A stretch of DNA of 20,869 bases from Arthrobacter sp. Its GTDB lineage: Bacteria > Actinomycetota > Actinomycetes > Actinomycetales > Micrococcaceae. A program made the translations under genes and the position numbers. The notes below the pieces were generated by a model, which was not told the DNA's origin, ran no database searches, and saw only the letters and a list, made by a program, of their open reading frames with translations. The stretch is taken from NCBI GenBank assembly GCA_025464925.1, contig JAODMS010000120.1, positions 1-20,869 of the forward strand. The letters are read 5' to 3'. Each line of letters begins with the position of its first letter. Position 1 is the first letter of the stretch. Positions 6,109 to 13,824 of this stretch are shown in pieces.

Positions 6109-7563
6109 TCAGTCCGTACGGTTGAGCAGTTCGCGCACCCTGGCCCGGACCGGTTCGCGGTCGTAGCTCCCCACCAGGGCCCCGGCCATGCGGACCGGAT
6201 CGCCGAAGAAAAAGTACTCGTACAGCGACTGGCGGCCGGAGAATCCGGAAATCGAGGCGTCGAAGGCCAGCTTGAACAGCCGGACCCGCTCGGGTCCGGT
6301 GAGGGTCTTGCCCTGCAGGTACAGCTCGATGTCCGCCCGGGCCTCGCTGTTGACGTCCGCCTCGCCGGGAAGCGCCATCAGGCCGGACGCGGAGAATTTC
6401 CGGATGATCTGCGGAAAGCGCTGGGCGATCTTCGGGTACCAGTTGCGGGCCGCGTTGAGGGTTGACCACTTCGGCAGCATGACGCCGGCCTCGTTCAGTG
6501 CGGCGTCGGCCTCCGAGGCGCGGACCAGCGCACGGCCGATTTCGACGTCGACGATCAGCTCCGCGATGTCCTCCTGGATGTGCTGGAAGCCGTCGATGCC
6601 GATCGAGTCGGCCAGTTCGGAGGCCAGGCCCAGGAAGAACTCGCTCTTGGCTATGGTGCGGGTGACCACCTGGTGCGTCATGAGCGCGCCGGCTCCGGTC
6701 TCGGCATAGAAACCGTTGCAGAGCTGCGGGTTGCCGAGCATGAAGATGCGGTCGTTGGGCACAAACACGTTGTCGAAGACCGCGACGGCGTCCATTTCCT
6801 CGTAGCGCGAGGCGAGCGGCTCGTCGTGCGTGCTGCCGCCGTTGTACAGCGAGGTGCGGCAGAGGTAGCGCAGGCCCGGTGCATCGTTCGGGATGGCGAA
6901 GGCATAGGAGTACGGGGCATCCTCGGGGGTTCCGCGGAGCACCGTGGACGGAAAGACCAGCAGCTCGTCGGCGATCGGGGCAATGGTGGCGAGCATCCGG
7001 GCGCCGTGGATGACGATGCCGTCCTCACGCTCCTCCACGATCCGGGCCGAAAGCTGGCCGCCCAGCTGTTCCGAGCCGGACACCGAGCGGTTGACCTGCG
7101 GCGGAATCAGGGTGTGCGTGGCGAGGACATCATTTTCGCGGGCCCACTCGTAGTACTTGCGGATGTTCTCGGCGAACTTGGGGTCGGCCTGGGAAAACCA
7201 CTTTTCAGCCGTACTGAGGGCGGTGAGGGAGGAGTTCATGTAGTCACCGGAGCGGCCCAGGAAGCCGTTGGAGGACTCGGCCCAGGTGGAGATGGCACGG
7301 CGCCGGCGCTGGAGATCCGCAACGGTCCTGGGTACCAGGAAGGAGGCATTCACCAGGTCCCCGGTGGTCGGCGAGGGGTAGGTCAGCGCTTCCTGGTACC
7401 GGGGGTCGTGCTGCATGTCGAAGAGCTTCGCGTAGGAGCGCGCCACGTTGCGGAACGCCGGATGCTCGGCAATCTTTTCGCTGACCACCTCCCCGTCGAT
7501 CACCACGTGCGGCGTCATTGAGTTGAGCTTGTCCAGGTACTGCTGTCCGGTACGGATACCCAT
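6109..7563 (-). CDS. hpaB: HpaB-type flavin-dependent aromatic monooxygenase, oxygenase component
   Basis: 484-residue oxygenase of the 4-hydroxyphenylacetate 3-hydroxylase family, an acyl-CoA-dehydrogenase-like fold that uses reduced FAD supplied by a separate reductase to ortho-hydroxylate phenols. Support: the N-terminal RTGQQYLDKL (family TGEEYLxSL), the HPAFRNVARSYAKLFD stretch, the ATHTLIPPQVNRS segment, GIVIHGARMLATIAPIADELLVFP, DEPLASRYEEMDAVAVFDNVFVPNDRIF, and a C-terminal four-helix region with LPGEADVNS. The ATG at 7561-7563 has GGAGA 7 nt upstream. It lies 65 nt after the flavin reductase gene on the same strand, so the two form an operon. Substrate could be 4-hydroxyphenylacetate or another phenol (chlorophenol and hydroxybenzoate enzymes share this fold). 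No ring-cleavage gene is nearby, so the pathway must continue elsewhere. Confidence 0.9.
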   Translation of the reverse strand: MGIRTGQQYLDKLNSMTPHVVIDGEVVSEKIAEHPAFRNVARSYAKLFDMQHDPRYQEALTYPSPTTGDLVNASFLVPRTVADLQRRRRAISTWAESSNGFLGRSGDYMNSSLTALSTAEKWFSQADPKFAENIRKYYEWARENDVLATHTLIPPQVNRSVSGSEQLGGQLSARIVEEREDGIVIHGARMLATIAPIADELLVFPSTVLRGTPEDAPYSYAFAIPNDAPGLRYLCRTSLYNGGSTHDEPLASRYEEMDAVAVFDNVFVPNDRIFMLGNPQLCNGFYAETGAGALMTHQVVTRTIAKSEFFLGLASELADSIGIDGFQHIQEDIAELIVDVEIGRALVRASEADAALNEAGVMLPKWSTLNAARNWYPKIAQRFPQIIRKFSASGLMALPGEADVNSEARADIELYLQGKTLTGPERVRLFKLAFDASISGFSGRQSLYEYFFFGDPVRMAGALVGSYDREPVRARVRELLNRTD

Positions 7564-7628
7564 TGTGGTTTCTCCAGTCGTCTTTGAGCTGAGTCGGTGA
7601 AAGGCTGTCGCGCCCGGGGGCGGCGGCT

Positions 7629-8165
7629 TCAGAGCAGGTCTTCCATGCCAAGCTGGCTTTCCGGAATGGTGGTGAACGTGCTGTTGGCGAAGGCCAGGGC
7701 ATCACCGTTGCGGTAGTTGAAATCGACCACCTCGCCGATGTAGAGGGTGTGGTCACCGCCGTCGTAGGCCGCCCAGGGCTTGCATTCGAAATGCGCGAGC
7801 ACATTGGAGAGCCGCGGAGCCGTTTCGCCTTCCACCCAGAAAGGTTCCGGGCCGGGACGGCCGGCAAAGTGCATTGCCAGTTGACGTTGTTCGGCGCCGA
7901 GGATGTTCACCGTGAACGGCCGGCCGGCCAGCTCGTCATGCGCCTTGGTGGTGCGGGCGATGCTCACCAGCACCAGCGGCGGGTCCATGGAAACTGACGT
8001 GAAGGAGTTGACGGTAATGCCGTGGCGCTTGGTGACCCCGTCAAAGGTCACGATGGCGACGCCGGTGGCGAACCGCCCGAGGCTGCCGCGGAAATGATGG
8101 GCACGTGGTGCGGAGGTCCGGCCCGGAAGGCCCGGTGTGGACTCGGCCCGAGGCTTGGCAATCAT
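7629..8165 (-). CDS. hpaC: Flavin reductase, HpaC-like partner of the monooxygenase
   Basis: 178-residue FMN-binding split-barrel flavin reductase that makes FADH2 from NAD(P)H for the HpaB component. Seen: the RFATGVAIVTF opening of the family, HGITVNSFTSVSMDPPLVLVSI, FTVNILGAEQRQLAMHFAG, and the GDHTLYIGEVVDF stretch with the conserved GDH. Two adjacent ATG codons are possible. AAGGA (8173-8177 on this strand) is 4 nt from the ATG at 8168 and 7 nt from the ATG at 8165, so 8165 is preferred. About 24 disordered residues precede the fold. It is first gene of the operon and its promoter region holds the two IclR-type boxes. Specific pairing with the adjacent HpaB is inferred from position. Confidence 0.88.
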   Translation of the reverse strand: MIAKPRAESTPGLPGRTSAPRAHHFRGSLGRFATGVAIVTFDGVTKRHGITVNSFTSVSMDPPLVLVSIARTTKAHDELAGRPFTVNILGAEQRQLAMHFAGRPGPEPFWVEGETAPRLSNVLAHFECKPWAAYDGGDHTLYIGEVVDFNYRNGDALAFANSTFTTIPESQLGMEDLL

Positions 8166-8217
8166 CATCGATTCCTTGCGGTTGGTGATAGCGGAACAGG
8201 TGCTTACCTCAACGGAA

Positions 8218-8234
8218 TGTTCTATAATCGAACA
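8218..8234. promoter_or_regulatory. IclR-type operator box 1
   Basis: TGTTC-TATAATC-GAACA, symmetric at the five outer bases on each side. From memory, its core is close to the GTTCGATAATCGCAC operator of the IclR-family regulator PcaR. It lies in the divergent promoter region between the flavin reductase and the iclR-type gene. The internal TATAAT (8223-8228) may also serve as a -10 toward the regulator. Confidence 0.6.
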
Positions 8235-8238
8235 CATA

Positions 8239-8253
8239 GTTCCTATATAGAAC
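8239..8253. promoter_or_regulatory. IclR-type operator box 2
   Basis: GTTC-CTATATA-GAAC has the same GTTC-N7-GAAC architecture as box 1, and its centre is 20 bp from that of box 1. The two would therefore lie on the same face of the helix about two turns apart, as expected for two cooperating regulator dimers. Confidence 0.6.
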
Positions 8254-8335
8254 GCTATCGTACTGTGACCCGCAGCACAAGGACCCATTCCCGGCGTCCC
8301 GGCACCGCGGCACTCCGCCTCCAAGGATGGACACC

Positions 8336-9052
8336 ATGACCCCGAACGCAGCCGGCGCCCAGGCATCCCCGTCCCAGACGCTGTCCCGCGGCATCCGGGC
8401 ACTGGAGATCCTCGCCGCGGCGCAGCAGCCGCTGACCATCGCCGAACTCGCCGACGCGATGGGAGTCCACCGCTCCGTGGCGTACCGCATCCTGCGCACC
8501 CTGGAGGACCATTCCCTGCTGGTGCGTGACGACGGCGGCCGCGTCCAGCCCGGCCCCGGCCTCGCCGTGCTGGCTCGCAGTGTCTCGCGCACTCTGCAGA
8601 CGGCAGCCCTGCCGGAGCTGACCCAGCTGGCTAACGCCCTGACGATGAGCGCCTTCGTGGCCGTCTGGGACCACGAGGACTGCGTCACCCTGGTCACGGT
8701 GGACCCGCGGCACACGGGGGCCGCCGTGGTCCAGCACCCCGGATCCCGGCACCCGATCAATGCGGGGGCCCCCGGGATCGCCATCCAGTCCGCGTTGTCG
8801 GAGCAGGAATGGAAGGCCGCGGCCCCCGGAATCGACTACCGCCCGGAAGCGGCCGAGGCCCGCCGCCGCGGCTTCGCAACAAGCCACGACGAAGTGATCG
8901 TGGGGGTCTCCTCGCTGGCTGTGCCGATCCGGGTGCCGGGCCGACGGCCGGCGGCCCTCGCCGTCGTCTACATCCGCGCCGCCCAGGATCCGGAGGACGT
9001 GGCGGCTGCCCTGGCGGCGAGCGCGGCCCGCATCGAGGGCCAGCTGGGCTGA
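8336..9052 (+). CDS. IclR-family transcriptional regulator
   Basis: 238-residue regulator with an N-terminal winged helix-turn-helix (about residues 15-75: LSRGIRALEIL, then LTIAELADAMGVHRSVAYRILRTLEDHSLL) and a C-terminal IclR effector-binding domain (TMSAFVAVWDHEDCVTLVTVDP, then HPINAGAPGIAIQSAL and VSSLAVPIRVPG). The ATG at 8336 is favoured because AAGGA (8323-8327) lies 8 nt upstream; the ATG at 8327 overlaps that Shine-Dalgarno. It is divergent from the flavin reductase/monooxygenase operon with two operator boxes between, so it most likely controls that operon and itself. The effector is probably an aromatic acid (inference from the targets). Confidence 0.9.
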   Translation: MTPNAAGAQASPSQTLSRGIRALEILAAAQQPLTIAELADAMGVHRSVAYRILRTLEDHSLLVRDDGGRVQPGPGLAVLARSVSRTLQTAALPELTQLANALTMSAFVAVWDHEDCVTLVTVDPRHTGAAVVQHPGSRHPINAGAPGIAIQSALSEQEWKAAAPGIDYRPEAAEARRRGFATSHDEVIVGVSSLAVPIRVPGRRPAALAVVYIRAAQDPEDVAAALAASAARIEGQLG

Positions 9053-9085
9053 CGGCCTGCGGGCCTTCAACGGCGGGGTGGCACT

Positions 9086-9105
9086 GGGAATCGGCACCGC
9101 TTCCC
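9086..9105. terminator. Possible weak terminator between convergent iclR-type gene and MFS gene
   Basis: GGGAA (9086-9090) pairs with TTCCC (9101-9105). Across a mismatch, an inner CG/CG closes a GCAC loop. It lies between two convergent stop codons. The stem is short and has no U-tract. I see nothing else in this 109-bp gap. Confidence 0.25.
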
Positions 9106-9161
9106 CCGGCTGGCTCGTACTGGCTGTCCTTGTCCGAGCTGGAAGCGGCAGCTGCTGCTGG

Positions 9162-10589
9162 CTAATTCGGCGGCAGCGCCGCCGTCGTCGTGTCCGTCCG
9201 CTTCCCCTGCAGGCCGACGGCGGCGGCCGCCGCACCCAGCAGGAACAGCGCCGCGGCGGCGCAGATGGGGACGAGGAAGGCCGCGGAGTAGCCGTGGTTC
9301 TGCGCCAGCTGCCCCGCGATCGAGGATCCCAGTGCGGTGCCGGCGACGATGCCGCTGGCCAGCGCCGTCATGACCGTGCCGAGCTTCCCGGCGGGGGCGA
9401 CGAGGCCGCCGATGGCGAAAACAGTGACCATGAGCGGGCCGACCGGGAGGCCCAGGACCAGGAGCACCAGGATCATCGGCAGCGCCGTCGAGGGCAGCAG
9501 CAGCAGGACCGCGAGGCCTGCCATCAGCGCGGCGCAGAACATCCAGCGGGCGATCACCGTGAACCGCTGGGGCCAGTAGGCGACCGAGAGGGCGGTCGCG
9601 GCGGAGCTCAGGCCCATCACCGCATACAGGAGGCCCGCCAGCTCCGAGGTGGCAAAGCCTGCGGAAAAGGAACTCAAAGATGTCTGCGTGGATCCGAAGA
9701 AGGTGCCCATGCACACCATGGCCAGCACCGGCAGGGCCACTGCGGCGAAGGTCCTGAAGCGCTGGCGCGCTGTCAAGGCGTCGCGGCCGTCCGTTTCCCG
9801 GGCCGAGCCTGCCGCGGCCCGTGCCGGGGCGCGGACCACCGCGTGGTGGGAGGGGTGGACGGCAAAGGCGGGCACGAGGGTGAGGGTGAGAGCGGCAGCC
9901 AGGGCCAGCGGCAGCCAGGGTGCGATCAAGCTGGCGAGAATTCCCACCAGCGCCGGGCCGAGCACGAAGGTCAGTTCGTCGGCTGTGCTTTCGTAGGACA
10001 GGGCGGCATCCAGGTCCGCCGTGTTGGCGTCGCGGTCTCCCCGGGAGGTCAGCGCCATCCAGCGGACCCGGGCCAGCGGGCCGACCTGGGGGCAGCTCGC
10101 GCCAGCCCCGAAAGCGGCGGCAAGGACGGGGATCGCGGTGGCCAGGTCCTGCCCGCCGGGAATCAGGTAGGCGGCAAGGATCAAGGCCACGACGGCGAGC
10201 GCGTTGGACGCTGCGGCGAACAACAGGACCGGGCGCTGGCCCAGCCGGTCCGCCAACGCACCCAGGACGGGCGCTCCCAGGGCGGATCCGATACCCACGG
10301 CGCCGGCTGCGGCTCCCCCGACGGCGTAGGAGCCGGTGACGGCGGTGACCAGCGTCAGTGCACCGACCGTGAGCATGGCCAGGGGGAGGCGGGCGAAGAG
10401 TCCCAGCGGGATGAAACTCCGGCCGGCAAGCAGCGGGAGCCGGGCAAAGCGGCCGCCCGTGCGCCTGGACGGCGACGAACCCGGGGATGCATTCCGGTCG
10501 GTTACGGCCCGGGAAGCGGCCCGGGGGCCGGTCGTTGGAGATGGGTGCGCCTCGGAAGCAGGCGCTTGGCTAGACGGTGAAGGGTGCAT
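9162..10589 (-). CDS. MFS transporter, efflux-like, unknown substrate
   Basis: 475-residue major facilitator protein. A 12-helix core begins near residue 60 (SFIPLGLFARLPLAMLTVGAL). MFS motif A appears as GALADRLGQRPVLL after the second helix, followed by a central cytoplasmic loop (SARETDGRDALTARQRFRTF) and six more helices. The composition resembles SET/drug-efflux-type actinobacterial MFS proteins, but no substrate motif is recognised. The first 50 or so residues are Ser/Pro/Arg-rich and unlike a membrane protein. The ATG at 10589 has only a weak GGA upstream, while a much better Shine-Dalgarno precedes an ATG at 10618 in another frame. The N-terminus is therefore uncertain. It is convergent with the iclR-type gene and downstream of sbcC on the same strand. 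Confidence 0.8.
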   Translation of the reverse strand: MHPSPSSQAPASEAHPSPTTGPRAASRAVTDRNASPGSSPSRRTGGRFARLPLLAGRSFIPLGLFARLPLAMLTVGALTLVTAVTGSYAVGGAAAGAVGIGSALGAPVLGALADRLGQRPVLLFAAASNALAVVALILAAYLIPGGQDLATAIPVLAAAFGAGASCPQVGPLARVRWMALTSRGDRDANTADLDAALSYESTADELTFVLGPALVGILASLIAPWLPLALAAALTLTLVPAFAVHPSHHAVVRAPARAAAGSARETDGRDALTARQRFRTFAAVALPVLAMVCMGTFFGSTQTSLSSFSAGFATSELAGLLYAVMGLSSAATALSVAYWPQRFTVIARWMFCAALMAGLAVLLLLPSTALPMILVLLVLGLPVGPLMVTVFAIGGLVAPAGKLGTVMTALASGIVAGTALGSSIAGQLAQNHGYSAAFLVPICAAAALFLLGAAAAAVGLQGKRTDTTTAALPPN

Positions 10590-10618
10590 GGTTTCCGGGT
10601 TCGTTCAATGGTGCGCAT
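10502..10618 (-). CDS. Candidate 38-residue basic upstream ORF overlapping the MFS start
   Basis: An ATG at 10618 preceded by GGGAGGAGG (about 7 nt from the GGAGG core to the ATG), the strongest Shine-Dalgarno seen in the window. It opens a 38-codon frame that reads through the MFS start in a different phase and stops with TAA at 10502-10504. The peptide is rich in Arg, Lys and Pro (MRTIERTRKP at the start, PGPLPGP at the end). Its codon third positions are less GC-rich than in the surrounding genes, so it may not be under protein-level selection. It may be a regulatory leader peptide, or a sign that the real MFS N-terminus or local sequence differs. Confidence 0.3.
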   Translation of the reverse strand: MRTIERTRKPCTLHRLAKRLLPRRTHLQRPAPGPLPGP

Positions 10619-10722
10619 CGTCCCTCCTCCCGATGCGCGCGACCCGGTAACTGTCCAATCGTAGCCGACGGAGCCGGCGGAAACGGCGTACCGGCCCCGG
10701 CCGCCTCCGAAGGACCTGGCGG

Positions 10723-13700
10723 TCAGACCCGGGCGTCGTCGGAGATGTGCAGGGTGGAGCCGTCGCGTCCCTTGGCCACCTGGAGTTGGGTGCCGATGCG
10801 CTGTTTCATTTCTGCTACATGGCTCACCAGCCCGACCACCCGGCCGCCGTCCCGGAGTCCTTCGAGGGCATCCATGACCTGTTCCAAAGCCTGCTCGTCT
10901 AGGCTGCCGAAGCCCTCGTCCACGAAGAGGGTCTCGATGTCCACTCCGCCGGCTTCCTGCTGCACCACGTCCGCCAGGCCAAGGGCCAGGGAGAGCGAGG
11001 CCATGAACGACTCGCCGCCGGACAGCGTTGCAGTGTCGCGGTGCTGGCCCGTCCACTGGTCCACCACCTCCAGGCCCAGCCCGGACTTCGCCCCCCGGGC
11101 AGCCCTGGCATCGGTGTGCTGGAGTGTGTAGCGGCCGTCGCTCATACCGATCAGCCGTTCCGACGCGGCGACCGCCACCTGTTCAAGCCTGGCCGCCAGG
11201 ACATAGCTGTTCAGGCTCATCTTGTAGTTGTTGTCCCCGGCGCCGCGGGCGGCGTCGGCGAGGGCGCCCAGCAGCGCAGCCCGTTCCCGCGGCTCCCGGC
11301 CGGCGGCAGCACGTTCCGCGTAGTCGGCCGCGATCCGGCCGAGGGTGCGGACGGATTTCTCCGCCAGGCCGGAGGCGAGAATGGCCTCCCTGGCCGCGCG
11401 TTCTGAGGCTTCGGCGTCAGCGCGGAGCTGTTCGAGGACGTCTTCCCGGAGAGGGGCCGCCGACTCCAGTTCCCGGGCGGCCAAGGCGAGCTCTTCACCG
11501 GCGAACAGTTCCTCGATTCGTGCGGCTTCGTCCTGTCCGGCCCGGATGGCGGCTTCCAGCCCGGCGGCCTCCAGGGCGGGCAGCTGCACGGCCCGTGCGG
11601 CGTCCGCGGACTCGAAGCCGGACGCGGGAAGTGCCAGCTCCAGCTGCTGCCGGGCGTCCGCTGTGCGCGCCGCCGCCTGATCGAGCCGGTTCCGGGCGGC
11701 GTCGGCCCGTTCCAGAATTGCCATCGTCCCGTCCAGGGCGGCAATGCGCGCGCTCAGGGCGGGATGGCCGGCCCGCAGCGCTGCGAGCGCCGCTTCGAGG
11801 GCACGCGCCTGTTCCTGGACTTCAACGAGCGTGGATTCCGTCTGCGCGATGCTGGCGGCGGCGGCGGTGTGTTCCAGTTCGGCGAGGGAGATCTCTTCCT
11901 CCAGCTCGGACTGCCGGACCCGGCTGGCTGCGAGCTCCTGCGCTGCGCCGTCGGCTTCGGCCACACGTTTCTTGGCCAAGGCCGCGTCTGCCCGGGCCTC
12001 CTCAGGTGCCGCGTTGCCGCCCTGCGCCACCAGCACCGCGACCTCCTGCTGGGCCTCGGCGAGTTCGCGTTCGAGCAAGGCCAAGTCCGTCTCGGCGGCT
12101 TCGCACGCTGCCTGTGCGCTCTTCTCCGCCTCGGCTACGGCCAGCGCTGAAGCAGCGGCCGGAGCGGGCGCCGGATGGTCCGGGCTTCCGCACACCGGAC
12201 AGGCGACTCCGGACAGCAGCTGGGATGACAGCTCCGCGGCGGCGTTGGCGAGCCGCTCTTCGCGAAGATCAAGCCAGCGCTGGCGCCGGTTTTGGTACTC
12301 TTCCCGGGCAGTGCTGTGCCGTTCGGTGATGCCGCCGCACGCCGCTTCGGCCCCGACATAGCGGCCGACCATGACCACGAGCTCCTCGGCGGAAGCCGCC
12401 TCCTTGGTGCGCAGCTGCAACTCTGCAGCGAGTGCTTCGAGGGGTCGCAGCCCGGCAAGCAGCGCAGCGGATTCTGCGCGCAAGGCCTCCAGGGCTGCCG
12501 CGCCCGAGCGCCGGCCCTCTTCCAGCTGCTCCAGGGTCGTGCGCAACCGGGTAGTGCGGGTCATCATTCCCGCAAGCCTGGCCTCATCCGGGAGCCGTTC
12601 CTGCAACACCGCACGCAGCGATCGCAGGCGGCCCAGGGCCGCACGAAGGTCTTCAATGTCGACGGGGGAACCGGTGGAAAGCGGGCTGTCCGGCGCGGAA
12701 CTGCCAGGGGGTGTAGTTCCCGCCAGTTGTGCCGTCAGTTCAACGCCGGTGAGCTCGGGGTCTGTAATGGCCGCGCTGCGCAGCTCTTCCGCCGCGCCGG
12801 TCATGGCCGCAGCTGCCAGTTCCTCGACCGCTGCGGCGCTTTCCACGGCTTGCAGCTGGCCACCGAGCACCTCTGCCTTGCGGTGCAGGCCCAGCTTCTC
12901 GATCTTGGCATCCAGCTCGGGCGCAGCGGCCTCGGCCTCGGTCCGGCGCTGCTCCGCAGCGGCAAGCTTGCTTTGACGGGCCGCCCTGGCCGTGGCGGCG
13001 TCCAGTTCCGCCGCGTGTTCTGCCCGCAGCCGCTCGGCTTCGGCCGCGGCGGCGCGGCGCTCCCCCGCGGCGGAGGCGGCGCCGGCCTTGAGCCAGGCCA
13101 GGAACGAGCCAGCATCGGCACGATCCGGCGCCTCCGCGGTGTCGAGCTCCAGGGCCGCGGTTTCCGCCTCGCCCTGGGCGAGAAGCAGTTCGAGCTGGCT
13201 GTTGAGGCTGGCGACCTCGGCGTCGGCGGCCTTCGCCTTCCGTGCAAGTTCCTGTTCCACGCCCTCAAAGCGTTTAGTGCCGAACAGGCTCTGCAGCAGT
13301 TCGAGGCGGTCGGTCGGCTTGGAGCGGAGGAAGGCGGCGAAGTCGCCCTGCGGCAACATGACCACCCTGGTGAACTGTTCCAGCTTCATCCCCAGAATGT
13401 CCGCGATCTCGGCCCCGGCCTCGTCATTCCGGCCGGACTTCTCCAGCCAGGCACCGTCGATACGTTCCCGCAGCAGCGTGTTGGCCTGCTGGACGGTGAA
13501 GCCGTTCTTGCCCCTGGCACTGGGCTTGTCCCACGCAGGAGACCGGGACACTTCAAAGTGCCGGCCACGGGCGGAAAACTCGCAGGTGACACGTGGTTCA
13601 ACCCCGGCCCCGGCGTGGTCGCTGCGCAGCCGCTTGCCGTCCTTCCGGACGCCGGGCACCGAGCCGTAGAGCGCGAAGCAAATGGCGTCCAGGACACTGG

Positions 13701-13824
13701 TCTTGCCGGCACCGGTCGGCCCGTTCAGCAGGAACAGGCCGTGCGCACTGAGGCGGTCAAAATCAATGCGCTCGGTGCCAGCGAACGGGCCGAAGGCGGA
13801 GATCTCGAGACGATGGATCCTCAC
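10723..13824 (-). CDS. sbcC: SbcC: ATPase subunit of the SbcCD (Mre11-Rad50-like) nuclease
   Basis: 1033-residue SMC/Rad50-like ATPase that works with SbcD to open and trim blocked or hairpin DNA ends. In order: N-terminal FGPFAGTERIDF, Walker A GPTGAGKT (35-42), the Q-loop region VVMLPQGDFAAFL, long Ala/Glu/Arg-rich coiled-coil arms, the zinc hook CPVC with Cys542 and Cys545 at mid-protein, the return coiled coil, the ABC signature LSGGES (from residue 934), and Walker B with the catalytic pair Asp969-Glu970 (LFVDEGFGSLD). Start GTG at 13824 overlaps the sbcD stop by 4 bp (GTGA), with AAGGGA upstream. An upstream extension of the frame runs inside sbcD and is not real. All catalytic motifs are intact. 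Confidence 0.96.
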   Translation of the reverse strand: MRIHRLEISAFGPFAGTERIDFDRLSAHGLFLLNGPTGAGKTSVLDAICFALYGSVPGVRKDGKRLRSDHAGAGVEPRVTCEFSARGRHFEVSRSPAWDKPSARGKNGFTVQQANTLLRERIDGAWLEKSGRNDEAGAEIADILGMKLEQFTRVVMLPQGDFAAFLRSKPTDRLELLQSLFGTKRFEGVEQELARKAKAADAEVASLNSQLELLLAQGEAETAALELDTAEAPDRADAGSFLAWLKAGAASAAGERRAAAAEAERLRAEHAAELDAATARAARQSKLAAAEQRRTEAEAAAPELDAKIEKLGLHRKAEVLGGQLQAVESAAAVEELAAAAMTGAAEELRSAAITDPELTGVELTAQLAGTTPPGSSAPDSPLSTGSPVDIEDLRAALGRLRSLRAVLQERLPDEARLAGMMTRTTRLRTTLEQLEEGRRSGAAALEALRAESAALLAGLRPLEALAAELQLRTKEAASAEELVVMVGRYVGAEAACGGITERHSTAREEYQNRRQRWLDLREERLANAAAELSSQLLSGVACPVCGSPDHPAPAPAAASALAVAEAEKSAQAACEAAETDLALLERELAEAQQEVAVLVAQGGNAAPEEARADAALAKKRVAEADGAAQELAASRVRQSELEEEISLAELEHTAAAASIAQTESTLVEVQEQARALEAALAALRAGHPALSARIAALDGTMAILERADAARNRLDQAAARTADARQQLELALPASGFESADAARAVQLPALEAAGLEAAIRAGQDEAARIEELFAGEELALAARELESAAPLREDVLEQLRADAEASERAAREAILASGLAEKSVRTLGRIAADYAERAAAGREPRERAALLGALADAARGAGDNNYKMSLNSYVLAARLEQVAVAASERLIGMSDGRYTLQHTDARAARGAKSGLGLEVVDQWTGQHRDTATLSGGESFMASLSLALGLADVVQQEAGGVDIETLFVDEGFGSLDEQALEQVMDALEGLRDGGRVVGLVSHVAEMKQRIGTQLQVAKGRDGSTLHISDDARV

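Noticed and set aside
9078..10580. 500-codon + strand frame opposite the MFS gene
   Set aside because: Gly/Arg/Gln/Asp-rich shadow with no domain. The - strand frame shows helices and MFS motif A.
10665..10680. CCGACGG/CCGGCGG repeat downstream of sbcC as a terminator
   Set aside because: The loop would be only 2 nt and the stem has a mismatch; not a credible hairpin.
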